Below are positions 1-5,213 of a stretch of DNA of 6,000 bases, piece by piece; positions within the stretch are counted from its first letter, which is position 1, and each line of letters begins with the position of its first letter. Below the pieces are notes generated by a model. It made no database searches. It was not told the origin of the DNA and worked only from the letters and a program-made list of their open reading frames with translations. Made by a program: the position numbers and the translations under genes. Source of the stretch: Dysgonamonadaceae bacterium (GTDB lineage Bacteria > Bacteroidota > Bacteroidia > Bacteroidales > Azobacteroidaceae); contig JAIRRK010000019.1 of the NCBI GenBank assembly GCA_031256015.1, forward strand, positions 1-6,000, read 5' to 3'.

Positions 1-444
1 CAAAACGAAGCGCAAGCCGAAATGATGGAAGCCAAGGACAAACGGTTGAAGTCGTATCTTCCGAAAGTAACCTTTGCCACCGCCGTTGAAACTTCCGACC
101 GTTCCGTTCTTGTGGGTGAGTTGGCAAAAATCATCAAGCAAAACGGCATTGAAATCGGACAAAACCGCTTGTTCCAATGGTTGCGCGACAATGGCTTCTT
201 GTGCAAAACGGGCGAAAGCTACAATTTGCCAACACAACGGTCTTTAAACATGGAACTGTTTGAGATAAAGAAAACAGCTATTACCAAACCCGATGGAACA
301 ACGCTTGTAACCACCACGCCGAAAGTAACGGGCAAGGGGCAAATCTATTTCGTGAATAAACTCTTGTATGAAGATGCCAACCGCCAAGGGGCTGAATTTC
401 AAAAGAAGTTGGAAGCCGACCGCAAGAAAGGGGGTGCGCAATGA
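1..444 (+). CDS. Phage antirepressor, KilAC (ANT) domain, 3' part
   Basis: The frame is open from base 1, so the gene begins upstream; 147 codons and a TGA stop are visible. About residues 20-122 match what I know of the KilAC/ANT C-terminal domain of phage antirepressors: a start like LPKVTFA, a helical DNA-binding-like stretch (VGELAKIIKQNG, then RLFQWLRDNGFL, residues 39-67), then YNLPTQRS and the closing VTGKGQIYFVNKLL. In characterised phages such proteins relieve lysogenic repression or bind DNA. The N-terminal half, often a Bro-N, Rha or AntA domain, is outside the window, so the subclass is unknown. The stop overlaps the next start as ATGA, implying translational coupling. An ATG at 22 is available, but the open frame and the family length argue that it is internal. 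The family call is from memory of the motif pattern. Confidence 0.88.
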   Translation, partial: QNEAQAEMMEAKDKRLKSYLPKVTFATAVETSDRSVLVGELAKIIKQNGIEIGQNRLFQWLRDNGFLCKTGESYNLPTQRSLNMELFEIKKTAITKPDGTTLVTTTPKVTGKGQIYFVNKLLYEDANRQGAEFQKKLEADRKKGGAQ

Positions 445-719
445 ATGCAACGGCAAAATCAATCGGAGAAATGCGCATACAGGACATTGTACCGGAAACG
501 CTGTTGAATCAGATATGCGCGTTGCAGGACATATACGATCAGGTTGATGCGTACATGGAAAAGAAAGCGGAATTGGATGGATTGTGGAAATGTTTTGAGG
601 ACAAGGCAAATGAAGCGAGGGAATTTATTGCGCGTGCAAAGGATTCTTTAAGCGATATTGCCGGATATGAGATTAGTTATATTTTGTTAAACAATGATTT
701 ACAGAAAAGGGGTAAGTAA
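441..719 (+). CDS. Small phage-associated protein of unknown function (92 aa)
   Basis: This 92-residue acidic, mostly helical-looking protein is not one I recognise. Its ATG overlaps the antirepressor stop (ATGA, 441-444), and a purine-rich AAAGGGGG lies a few bases upstream, so start and expression appear coupled to the antirepressor. The middle (about residues 25-70) is rich in E, K, A and L, with a probable amphipathic helix or short coiled coil. There is no signal peptide or membrane segment and no catalytic motif that I can see. The gene ends 10 nt before a strong hairpin at 729-754 that probably terminates this unit. Position and size are typical of accessory genes in Bacteroides-type prophages. 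The coding call rests on the coupled start, SD-like site and clean end; the function is unknown. Confidence 0.7.
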   Translation: MNATAKSIGEMRIQDIVPETLLNQICALQDIYDQVDAYMEKKAELDGLWKCFEDKANEAREFIARAKDSLSDIAGYEISYILLNNDLQKRGK

Positions 720-728
720 TGAGAGCAA

Positions 729-754
729 AAGGGGTGTCCGTTCGGATGCCCCTT
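729..754. terminator. Bidirectional intrinsic terminator between convergent genes
   Basis: An 11-bp stem (AAGGGGTGTCC / GGATGCCCCTT, two G-U wobbles in RNA) closes a 4-nt GTTC loop. It sits between the stop of the plus-strand 92-aa gene (719) and the stop of the minus-strand 62-aa gene (760). On the plus strand the tail is ATTTGTTATT; on the minus strand the stem runs straight into TTTT. Both tails are only moderately U-rich, but the position between convergent genes supports a shared terminator. Confidence 0.7.
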
Positions 755-759
755 ATTTG

Positions 760-948
760 TTATTCGTCGTCCTCTATATTGGGTTCATCATTGTAGTAAC
801 CCGCTTCGGATAGTATACGTTCATCATAAGCGGCATATTTAACCCTTTCCGCTTCCTGTTGTTCAGGCGTAAGCGAATCCCATCGTTCTTGCGCACGCTT
901 GTACGCCTCTTTCATTTCCCTGAATGGGTCTTGTTCTGTCTTACTCAT
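760..948 (-). CDS. Small acidic protein of unknown function (62 aa)
   Basis: This 62-residue, highly charged protein is not one I recognise. A helical stretch (about residues 8-45, with WDSLTPEQQEAERVKYAAY in the middle) is followed by an acidic tail ending in EDDE. No signal peptide, membrane segment or enzyme motif is seen. Its ATG overlaps the TGA of the 25-codon gene just upstream on the same strand (ATGA, 945-948), and it has no Shine-Dalgarno of its own. It is therefore probably translated by coupling from that mini-gene and transcribed from the promoter at 1058-1090. The bidirectional hairpin at 729-754 ends the unit. It is convergent to the antirepressor operon, suggesting a separate small prophage transcription unit. 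The function is unknown; an inhibitory or regulatory role would be guesswork. Confidence 0.65.
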   Translation of the reverse strand: MSKTEQDPFREMKEAYKRAQERWDSLTPEQQEAERVKYAAYDERILSEAGYYNDEPNIEDDE

Positions 949-1022
949 ATTTCCGAAAGATTAATCCATACCACATTGCCGGAATACTCCTTTTTATCTA
1001 TTCTAAAAGCAGTATTGGACAT
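945..1022 (-). CDS. 25-residue mini-gene coupled to the 62-aa gene
   Basis: On the minus strand, an ATG at 1022-1020 opens a 25-codon frame that begins MSNTAFRIDKKEYSGN, continues with a hydrophobic VVWI, and ends ...NLSEI followed by TGA at 947-945. A perfect AGGAGG lies 8 nt before the start, which is unusual in Bacteroidetes and more like phage genes. A TAAATTTG -7 box lies 35 nt upstream. The stop overlaps the next start as ATGA. It could be a genuine small protein or a leader peptide whose translation feeds ribosomes to the 62-aa gene. I do not recognise the sequence. The strong start signals, promoter and coupling together make it more than a chance frame, though a 25-codon frame alone proves little. 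Confidence 0.6.
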   Translation of the reverse strand: MSNTAFRIDKKEYSGNVVWINLSEI

Positions 1023-1030
1023 AAATAATA

Positions 1031-1036
1031 CCTCCT
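1031..1036 (-). promoter_or_regulatory. Perfect Shine-Dalgarno AGGAGG of the 25-aa mini-gene
   Basis: CCTCCT on the plus strand reads AGGAGG on the minus strand, 8 nt before the ATG at 1022. Host genes in this window lack such sites, so this one decides the start and suggests phage-type translation. Confidence 0.7.
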
Positions 1037-1057
1037 GTTGACTTTGTTTTCCGGGTA

Positions 1058-1090
1058 CAAATTTACCATTAAATTCCGAAATTTCCGAAA
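1058..1090 (-). promoter_or_regulatory. Bacteroidetes-type promoter for the minus-strand small genes
   Basis: On the minus strand TAAATTTG (1065-1058) matches the Bacteroidetes -7 consensus TAnnTTTG exactly. Twenty-one bases upstream is TTTC (1090-1087), one base off the -33 TTTG. Transcription would begin near 1052, giving a leader of about 30 nt with AGGAGG in it. Two tandem 9-bp repeats overlap the -33 box and spacer. Confidence 0.55.
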
Positions 1091-1091
1091 T
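1074..1091. repeat. Tandem 9-bp repeat TTCCGAAAT x2, candidate operator
   Basis: TTCCGAAAT occurs twice back to back (1074-1082 and 1083-1091), and the core TTCCGAAA recurs at 951-958 inside the mini-gene. The pair covers the -33 element and spacer of the minus-strand promoter, where a repressor would block RNA polymerase. The operator role is inference. Confidence 0.45.
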
Positions 1092-1181
1092 ATCCCGTCC
1101 GTTTTGCTATGTATTTCATGGAAGCAAAATACAATTGCCAAGAGAAAAAAATTGAATACGCGAATAATAAGAAAAATTAGT

Positions 1182-1189
1182 TAACTTTA
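1182..1189 (+). promoter_or_regulatory. Weak -7-like element upstream of the helicase gene
   Basis: TAACTTTA differs by one base from TAnnTTTG and would give a leader of roughly 65-70 nt before the ATG at 1264. I see no convincing -33 TTTG at the right distance. The same TTAACTTTA string lies just upstream of the lipoprotein gene (3985-3993), which may mean it is used or may be chance. Confidence 0.2.
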
Positions 1190-1263
1190 CGTCCTTTAAT
1201 CGTTCAATCAAATTATATTGAAGTGATGTAAACTTTTACGATTAAGATAAACCAAATGAGTTT

Positions 1264-2679
1264 ATGATAAACAATTTCTTTTTAGATCAAGTAAATAAAA
1301 ACTTTCCCTTTGAACCGACTCTTCAACAAAGAGAAGCATTAGAAAAAATAAACGACTTCCTGTTTGGTAGAAACAACGATTCTCTTTTTTTACTGAAAGG
1401 ATATGCCGGTACGGGAAAATCTTCCTTAGTGGGAGCTTTGGTAAAAACGATGTCGTCTTTGGAGCAAAAATCCGTTTTGTTGGCTCCGACCGGAAGAGCA
1501 GCGAAAGTTTTTGCTTCTTATGCGGGACAAAGTGCATTTACCATACATAAAAAAATATACCGGCAGAAAATGTTTTCGAACGAGCCTACCGGATTTGTCT
1601 TGGCTGAAAACCTTCACAAGCATACTCTTTTTATCGTGGACGAAGCATCCATGATTTCGAATAGCGGGTCGGATTCTTCCGGCTTCGGAAGCGGACGTTT
1701 ATTGGATGATCTGATTCATTATGTTTACAGTGGAGATAATTGTCGATTGATTTTATTGGGAGATTCCGCTCAGCTTCCTCCGGTGTCGCAAAGTGAAAGT
1801 CCCGCGTTGGATATGAATTTTTTAAAAGGATATGGATTGGATGTCAGTGAGATAACTCTCACTCAAGTTGTTCGTCAAGTTGAACAATCCGGAATTTTAA
1901 TGAATGCCACCTCATTGCGAAATGCAATAAAAACAAGACAAGTAAATGATTTCCCCAAAATAGAAGAAGCGAATTATCCGGATGTGAAGATTGTAAGAGG
2001 AAACAGTTTGCTCGAAGAGATTGAAGAGGCCTATAATCGGGATGGCCCGGAAGAAACAATAATTATTTCACGTTCGAATAAAGGAGCCAACTTGTTTAAT
2101 GACGGAATCCGAAATCGAATCCTTTGGAGAGAAGAGGAAATTTCTCCGGGAGAATTATTGATGGTTGTGAAAAATAATTATTTCTGGACAGAAGAAATTC
2201 CCGAAATGAATTTTATCGCCAATGGCGATTTGATGGAGATAAAACGGATAGGAAAACACCAAGAGCTTTACGGATTTCATTTTTGCGATGTGACGGTTTA
2301 TTTCTCGGATTATGATATCGAAATTGATTTGAAAATCATTTTGGAGGCGTTGCATACCAATGCTCCAAGTCTGACCAAAGAAATGAACGAACAATTGTTT
2401 TTTTCTGTTTTGGAAGATTATGCCGGTATTCCGACAAAAAAAGGAAAAATGATGAAAATGAAAGCCGATCCTTTTTACAATGCGGTACAAGTGAAATATG
2501 CCTATGCGGTTACCGGACATAAAGCTCAAGGAGGACAATGGAAAAATGTTTTTCTCGATTTGTCGTATATCCCGCGTGAATATTTGGGTACGGATTTTTA
2601 TCGATGGTTATATACTTCCTTTACGAGAGCATCGAAAAAGATTTATTTGGTAAATCCGGTGAAAGAACTATTCTCTTGA
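1264..2679 (+). CDS. RecD/Dda-like SF1 DNA helicase (AAA ATPase)
   Basis: This 471-residue protein has a full set of superfamily 1 helicase motifs. There is a Q-motif-like PTLQQREAL (18-26), Walker A GYAGTGKS (46-53), motif Ia LAPTGRAAK (73-81), TIHK (93-96), Walker B DEASM (126-130), motif III GDSAQLPPV (166-174), motif IV-like LTQVVRQ, motif V TGHKAQGGQW (417-426), and motif VI YTSFTRA (450-456) with R455 as the likely arginine finger. It should couple ATP hydrolysis to DNA unwinding in the cytoplasm. It is shorter than RecD2 and lacks its N-terminal extension, resembling the compact SF1B proteins commonly annotated as RecD-like or Dda-like in Bacteroidales. No RecB or RecC partners are adjacent. 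The ATG at 1264 fits the expected MINNFF-type N-terminus. The substrate and repair pathway are not shown by sequence. Confidence 0.93.
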   Translation: MINNFFLDQVNKNFPFEPTLQQREALEKINDFLFGRNNDSLFLLKGYAGTGKSSLVGALVKTMSSLEQKSVLLAPTGRAAKVFASYAGQSAFTIHKKIYRQKMFSNEPTGFVLAENLHKHTLFIVDEASMISNSGSDSSGFGSGRLLDDLIHYVYSGDNCRLILLGDSAQLPPVSQSESPALDMNFLKGYGLDVSEITLTQVVRQVEQSGILMNATSLRNAIKTRQVNDFPKIEEANYPDVKIVRGNSLLEEIEEAYNRDGPEETIIISRSNKGANLFNDGIRNRILWREEEISPGELLMVVKNNYFWTEEIPEMNFIANGDLMEIKRIGKHQELYGFHFCDVTVYFSDYDIEIDLKIILEALHTNAPSLTKEMNEQLFFSVLEDYAGIPTKKGKMMKMKADPFYNAVQVKYAYAVTGHKAQGGQWKNVFLDLSYIPREYLGTDFYRWLYTSFTRASKKIYLVNPVKELFS

Positions 2680-2695
2680 TTTTCACGTATTTTTT
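2659..2695 (+). terminator. Possible weak terminator at the helicase gene end
   Basis: GTGAAA (2659-2664) can pair with TTTCAC (2681-2686) around a 16-nt loop, and a run of six T follows at 2690-2695. The stem is short and AT-rich and starts inside the last codons. It could give partial termination before the next gene's own promoter. Confidence 0.25.
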
Positions 2696-2708
2696 GAAGC
2701 AGATGATA

Positions 2709-2737
2709 TTGCAATCAAAATAAATTATATACATTTG
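2709..2737 (+). promoter_or_regulatory. Bacteroidetes-type promoter for the 171-aa gene and rsmI
   Basis: TACATTTG (2730-2737) matches TAnnTTTG exactly. TTG at 2709-2711, preceded by A, is a plausible -33 element with an 18-nt spacer, slightly short. Transcription would start around 2742-2745, almost at the ATG at 2746. The mRNA would be nearly leaderless, or translation starts at the in-frame ATG at 2758. Confidence 0.45.
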
Positions 2738-2745
2738 TCGAAATA

Positions 2746-3261
2746 ATGAGTTGTAGAATGTTGTTAAGAAACGAAATAGACGAATGTTTGGGGATGATTC
2801 GATTGTTGGAAGATTCTTTTCAGACAGCAAAAAAAGAGGGCTTTTCTCTTTCTTTTTTTGAGGAAAACAACAGCCGGATTTATCGGCTGAAGAAAGCCGT
2901 TAATGAGTTGGAAAGCTTGCAATGGCAACTGGAAGAACAACAAAGAAAAAATAACACCGAAACGGAAACAAATCATAAGAAAGAAGAATCAATGGCTGTT
3001 TCGGTGGAATTACTCGCCGATAAAATCGGGAAGAAATTGTATTCCGACATACAATCGTCTTTGAGCCTAAACGATCGCTTTCGGTTTCAGAAAAGTCTGT
3101 TTTACGACGATGGTCGATTGATGAGCGAAACGCTTGGTTATTTGAATGGTTTGGATTCGTTCGGAGAAGCCGAAAAATACCTGAACGAGCAGTTCGCTTG
3201 GGATTGGGAAAGCGAGTCGCCGGCTGCTTTCAGAGAAATTTTGGAAAAACATTTTCCCTGA
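2746..3261 (+). CDS. Conserved Bacteroidales protein of unknown function (171 aa)
   Basis: The protein has two parts. Residues about 6-70 are helical and charged (NEIDECLGMIRLLEDSF, then LKKAVNELESLQWQLEEQQ), probably a coiled coil, followed by a polar linker (TETETNHKKEE). Residues about 88-170 form a compact domain (LADKIGKKLY, SLSLNDRFRFQKSLFYDD, ETLGYLNGLDSFGEAEKYL, WDWESESPAAFREILEKHF). From memory this C-terminal pattern recurs in conserved hypothetical Bacteroidetes proteins; I know no proven function. It lies 66 nt after the helicase with its own promoter and only 3 nt before rsmI, so the two are almost surely cotranscribed. There is no signal peptide, so it is cytoplasmic. The true start may be the ATG at 2758, because the predicted transcription start nearly coincides with 2746. 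Confidence 0.85.
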   Translation: MSCRMLLRNEIDECLGMIRLLEDSFQTAKKEGFSLSFFEENNSRIYRLKKAVNELESLQWQLEEQQRKNNTETETNHKKEESMAVSVELLADKIGKKLYSDIQSSLSLNDRFRFQKSLFYDDGRLMSETLGYLNGLDSFGEAEKYLNEQFAWDWESESPAAFREILEKHFP

Positions 3262-3264
3262 TTT

Positions 3265-3981
3265 ATGGAGAATAAACTTTACATAGTACCTACTCCCGTC
3301 GGAAATTTAGAAGACATGACTTTTCGGGCCGTGAGAATATTAAAGGAAGTCGATTTGATTCTTGCCGAAGATACGCGAATAACCCGATTTTTATTGAAAC
3401 ATTTCGAAATACAAAGCCGGATGCAGTCGCATCACAAATTCAATGAACATCAAACCGTCGATTTAATTGTTTCACGCATCAAAGCCGGAGAAAATATCGC
3501 TTTGGTCTCGGATGCCGGAACGCCCGGGATTTCGGACCCCGGTTTTTTATTAATCCGTGAATGTATAAAAAACGGACTGAAAATCGAATGTTTACCCGGA
3601 GCAACGGCTTTTGTCCCGGCTTTAGTGATGTCGGGTTTGCCGACCGACCGATTTTGTTTCGAAGGATTCCTTCCGCAAAAGAAAGGGCGACAAACTAAAA
3701 TGGAAGAATTGGCGCAGGAAAGTCGAACGATGATCATTTATGAATCGCCCTTCCGAATACTTAAAACGCTGACACAAATGGCAGAATATTTCGGGGAAGA
3801 CCGATTGATTTCCGTATCCCGAGAAATATCCAAAGTGCATGAAGAAACGCTTCGAGGAACGTTAAAAGAGATGATTTCCCACTTTTCCGTGAACGAACCG
3901 CGCGGAGAATTTGTTCTCATTATCGAAGGAAAAGAAAAAGAAAAAGAGAAAAAACAAAATAAATATAGCAAACAAGATTAA
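3265..3981 (+). CDS. rsmI: 16S rRNA (cytidine-1402-2'-O)-methyltransferase RsmI
   Basis: RsmI methylates the ribose 2'-OH of C1402 in 16S rRNA at the ribosomal P site, using S-adenosylmethionine. The 238-residue protein begins with the family signature LYIVPTPVGNLEDMTFRA (5-22), followed by AEDTR (34-38), VSDAGTPGISDPG (81-93), LPGATA (110-115), FCFEGFLP, and a C-terminal-half SREISKVHEE: the tetrapyrrole-methylase-type fold. It is shorter than the roughly 286-residue E. coli enzyme and lacks the C-terminal extra domain, as is usual in Bacteroidetes. The C-terminus is a lysine/glutamate tail (KEKEKEKKQNKYSKQD) coded by an A/G-rich simple tract at about 3929-3960. The ATG is 3 nt after the upstream 171-aa gene, so translation is probably coupled. 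The start is supported by the signature beginning at residue 5. Confidence 0.96.
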   Translation: MENKLYIVPTPVGNLEDMTFRAVRILKEVDLILAEDTRITRFLLKHFEIQSRMQSHHKFNEHQTVDLIVSRIKAGENIALVSDAGTPGISDPGFLLIRECIKNGLKIECLPGATAFVPALVMSGLPTDRFCFEGFLPQKKGRQTKMEELAQESRTMIIYESPFRILKTLTQMAEYFGEDRLISVSREISKVHEETLRGTLKEMISHFSVNEPRGEFVLIIEGKEKEKEKKQNKYSKQD

Positions 3982-4008
3982 ATATTAACTTTATAAAACG
4001 AAACAATA

Positions 4009-4866
4009 ATGAAAAAAGGATTATTATTTTTTGCAATATTCGCATTGATTCTTACTTCTTGCGGAAAAAATTCGCCGGAATACAAAAAGCTTTTAGCTGA
4101 AAAAGATTCACTGGCTTTGGCCAATACTCAGGCAAATACCGAACTGGACGAAGTGTTACAACTATTTAATCAAATAGAAAATAACTTCAGAGACATTAAA
4201 ACTGCCGAAAATTATCTTTCGGTGCAATCAAACACTCCGGGAGAGTTAACTCCTTCCGTACGCGATCGTGTTCAAAGCGATATGCAATTTGTTACGGAAA
4301 CACTGGATAAAAACAGAAAACAAATAACGGAGTTGGAATCCAAATTGAAAAATTCGAATCTGAAATCGTCTCAATTAACCCGAACATTGGAAAATCTTCG
4401 TTCCGAATTACAAGAAAAAACAATGGCTTTGGTGGCCATGAGAGATGAATTGGAAAAGAAAGATACGCAAATTCAAGAACTTAGTTCGAATGTAACAACC
4501 CTGTCGATGGACGTTCAGGCATTGAAAGAACAAACAACCGAACAACGACAAACAATCAAAAAGCAAACAACCGAAATAAACACGGTTTATTATTGTTTCG
4601 GAACATCGAAAGAACTGAAAGCGCAAAAGATTTTAGACGGAGGTGAATTAGGAACCGATTTCAATAAAAATTATTTTATCGCTCAAGATATGAATAAATT
4701 GAACATTATTCCTTTATACGCCAAGAAAGCGAAATTAATCTCCAAACATCCGGAAGGCTCTTATGAAATTGCCAAAAACGCAAACGGGCAAGTCGAATTG
4801 AAAATTCTTAATACTAAGAATTTCTGGAGCCTGACAAAGTATTTGGTTGTTCAAGTGAATGTATAG
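4009..4866 (+). CDS. Coiled-coil lipoprotein, conserved in Bacteroidales
   Basis: This 285-residue protein has a type II signal peptide: MKKG, a hydrophobic core, and lipobox L15-T-S-C18, with C18 as the lipidated residue. GKNS follows, not the acidic export signal described for some Bacteroidetes surface lipoproteins, so periplasmic or surface location is open. Helical heptad-like segments span about 25-60 and 90-190 (for example ITELESKLKNSN, LENLRSELQEK, DELEKKDTQIQEL), so it is probably an elongated, oligomerising stalk. A conserved-looking C-terminal domain (190-285) starts INTVYYCFGTSKELKAQKIL and ends FWSLTKYLVVQV. I recognise the pattern from Bacteroidales hypothetical proteins; some relatives are, I believe, annotated as collagen-binding adhesins, which I cannot verify here. 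It follows rsmI by 27 nt, with a weak -7-like TAACTTTA at 3986-3993, so it may be cotranscribed or have its own promoter. Confidence 0.88.
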   Translation: MKKGLLFFAIFALILTSCGKNSPEYKKLLAEKDSLALANTQANTELDEVLQLFNQIENNFRDIKTAENYLSVQSNTPGELTPSVRDRVQSDMQFVTETLDKNRKQITELESKLKNSNLKSSQLTRTLENLRSELQEKTMALVAMRDELEKKDTQIQELSSNVTTLSMDVQALKEQTTEQRQTIKKQTTEINTVYYCFGTSKELKAQKILDGGELGTDFNKNYFIAQDMNKLNIIPLYAKKAKLISKHPEGSYEIAKNANGQVELKILNTKNFWSLTKYLVVQVNV

Positions 4867-4943
4867 GACGACTACCACTCTTCTCGTAGGATTAACCCCC
4901 CGCACCCTAATCCCGAACTGCGCTCCGCTTCGCAGAAATCCGG

Positions 4944-4976
4944 AAGCTCCTTAAAGGGCAACTCTTTAAGGAGCTT
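4944..4976. repeat. Hairpin 1: perfect 13-bp inverted repeat
   Basis: AAGCTCCTTAAAG (4944-4956) and CTTTAAGGAGCTT (4964-4976) are exact reverse complements around a 7-nt loop. The core 4946-4974 differs at only three positions from 5062-5090, so the element carries two copies of the same self-complementary module. Confidence 0.85.
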
Positions 4977-4991
4977 ACAGAGGGTTTCTCA

Positions 4992-5083
4992 TGCTTCCAT
5001 AAGAGAGGTTCTTGTGTTCCCATAAGAGACTCTCTTGTGCTTCCTTAAGAGAGTCTCTTGTGCTCCTTGAAGAGCGACTCTTT
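4992..5083. repeat. Four tandem 23-bp units
   Basis: Four consecutive units (4992-5014, 5015-5037, 5038-5060, 5061-5083) each start TG and share a CTTCC..AAGAG..CTCTT plan. The second and third contain AAGAGACTCTCTT and AAGAGAGTCTCTT, near-perfect palindromes that are reverse complements of each other. A decayed unit may precede them at about 4969-4991. No unique spacers are present, so this is not a CRISPR array. Confidence 0.75.
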
Positions 5084-5094
5084 AAGGAGCTTTT
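5062..5094 (+). terminator. Hairpin 4 followed by TTTT, candidate terminator of the lipoprotein gene
   Basis: GCTCCTTGAAGAG (5062-5074) pairs with CTCTTTAAGGAGC (5078-5090), 13 bp with one G-U, around a CGA loop. TTTT and then GGATTT follow. It is about 195 nt past the lipoprotein stop, and no closer terminator is seen. The U tract is short, and the same hairpin is part of the larger inverted-repeat element. Confidence 0.4.
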
Positions 5095-5179
5095 GGATTT
5101 CTGCGAAACGCAACTCGGGGTTACGGTGCGAATTGAAAACAAGAAAAAAAAGAATAATAATAAACTTTTTTCTCTTGAA

Positions 5180-5213
5180 TTTGCAAAATATTAAGAAAAA
5201 GTTCTTAGCTTTG
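5180..5213 (+). promoter_or_regulatory. Strong Bacteroidetes promoter of the exported-protein gene
   Basis: TTTG (5180-5183) and TAGCTTTG (5206-5213) match the -33 and -7 elements exactly, with a 22-nt spacer, one longer than usual. The start would be near 5220, giving a leader of about 325 nt before the ATG at 5546. The promoter lies in a dyad: TTGCAAA (5181-5187) with TTTGCAA (5210-5216), and inside it TAAGAA (5192-5197) with TTCTTA (5202-5207). Confidence 0.75.

Larger units (their letters stand above)
1023..1263. other. Divergent intergenic regulatory region
   Basis: This gap separates the minus-strand small genes from the plus-strand helicase and is very AT-rich on its right side. Besides the minus-strand promoter and repeats, it holds two dyads: TTTTGCT/AGCAAAA (1102-1108 and 1123-1129) and TTCAAT/ATTGAA (1203-1208 and 1217-1222). 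A weak -7-like TAACTTTA is at 1182-1189. No tRNA, attachment core or further credible gene is seen. It is probably where phage-like DNA meets the core-gene cluster. Confidence 0.5.
4901..5130. repeat. Large imperfect inverted-repeat element with internal tandem palindromes
   Basis: The left arm (4901-4956) and the reverse complement of the right arm (5080-5130) both begin CGCACC and align along their length. They share TGCG, a TTCGCAGAAATCC block and a terminal AGCTCCTTAAAG, with a few substitutions and one net 5-nt insertion in the left arm. Between the arms are tandem units of 23 bp and two strong hairpins. No target-site duplication is obvious at the ends (flanks TAACCCC and AATTGAA) and no transposase is nearby. 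It could be a non-autonomous mobile element, a REP-like intergenic palindrome, or a structured 3' region of the lipoprotein mRNA. No convincing protein is coded here: the only longer frame, 5012-5194 plus, consists of repeat sequence and an AT-rich tail. Confidence 0.8.

Noticed and set aside
719..796. 25-codon plus-strand frame starting at the TAATG overlap after the 92-aa gene
   Set aside because: It runs straight through the bidirectional terminator and into the 3' end of the minus-strand gene, and has no further support.
949..1263. tRNA gene or attachment site at the prophage edge
   Set aside because: No cloverleaf arms, T-loop GGTTCRA-like block or repeated core was seen.
1256..1267. 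Three-codon frame ATG AGT TTA TGA overlapping the helicase start by ATGA
   Set aside because: So short a frame in AT-rich DNA is expected by chance. No ribosome-binding signal separates it from the helicase start.
2155..2538. 127-codon minus-strand frame inside the helicase gene
   Set aside because: It lies opposite conserved helicase sequence and has a shadow-like composition rich in F, I and H.
3929..3960. A/G-rich simple tract at the rsmI 3' end as a phase-variation switch
   Set aside because: The tract is imperfect and codes only a lysine/glutamate tail after the conserved enzyme core, so slippage would have little effect on function.
4992..5083. Evenly spaced repeats that could suggest a CRISPR array
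   Set aside because: The units are directly adjacent with no unique spacers, and no cas gene is present.
5012..5194. 60-codon plus-strand frame in the repeat region
   Set aside because: It is made of the tandem repeats, the right arm and an A-rich tail. It has no start signals and no protein-like composition.
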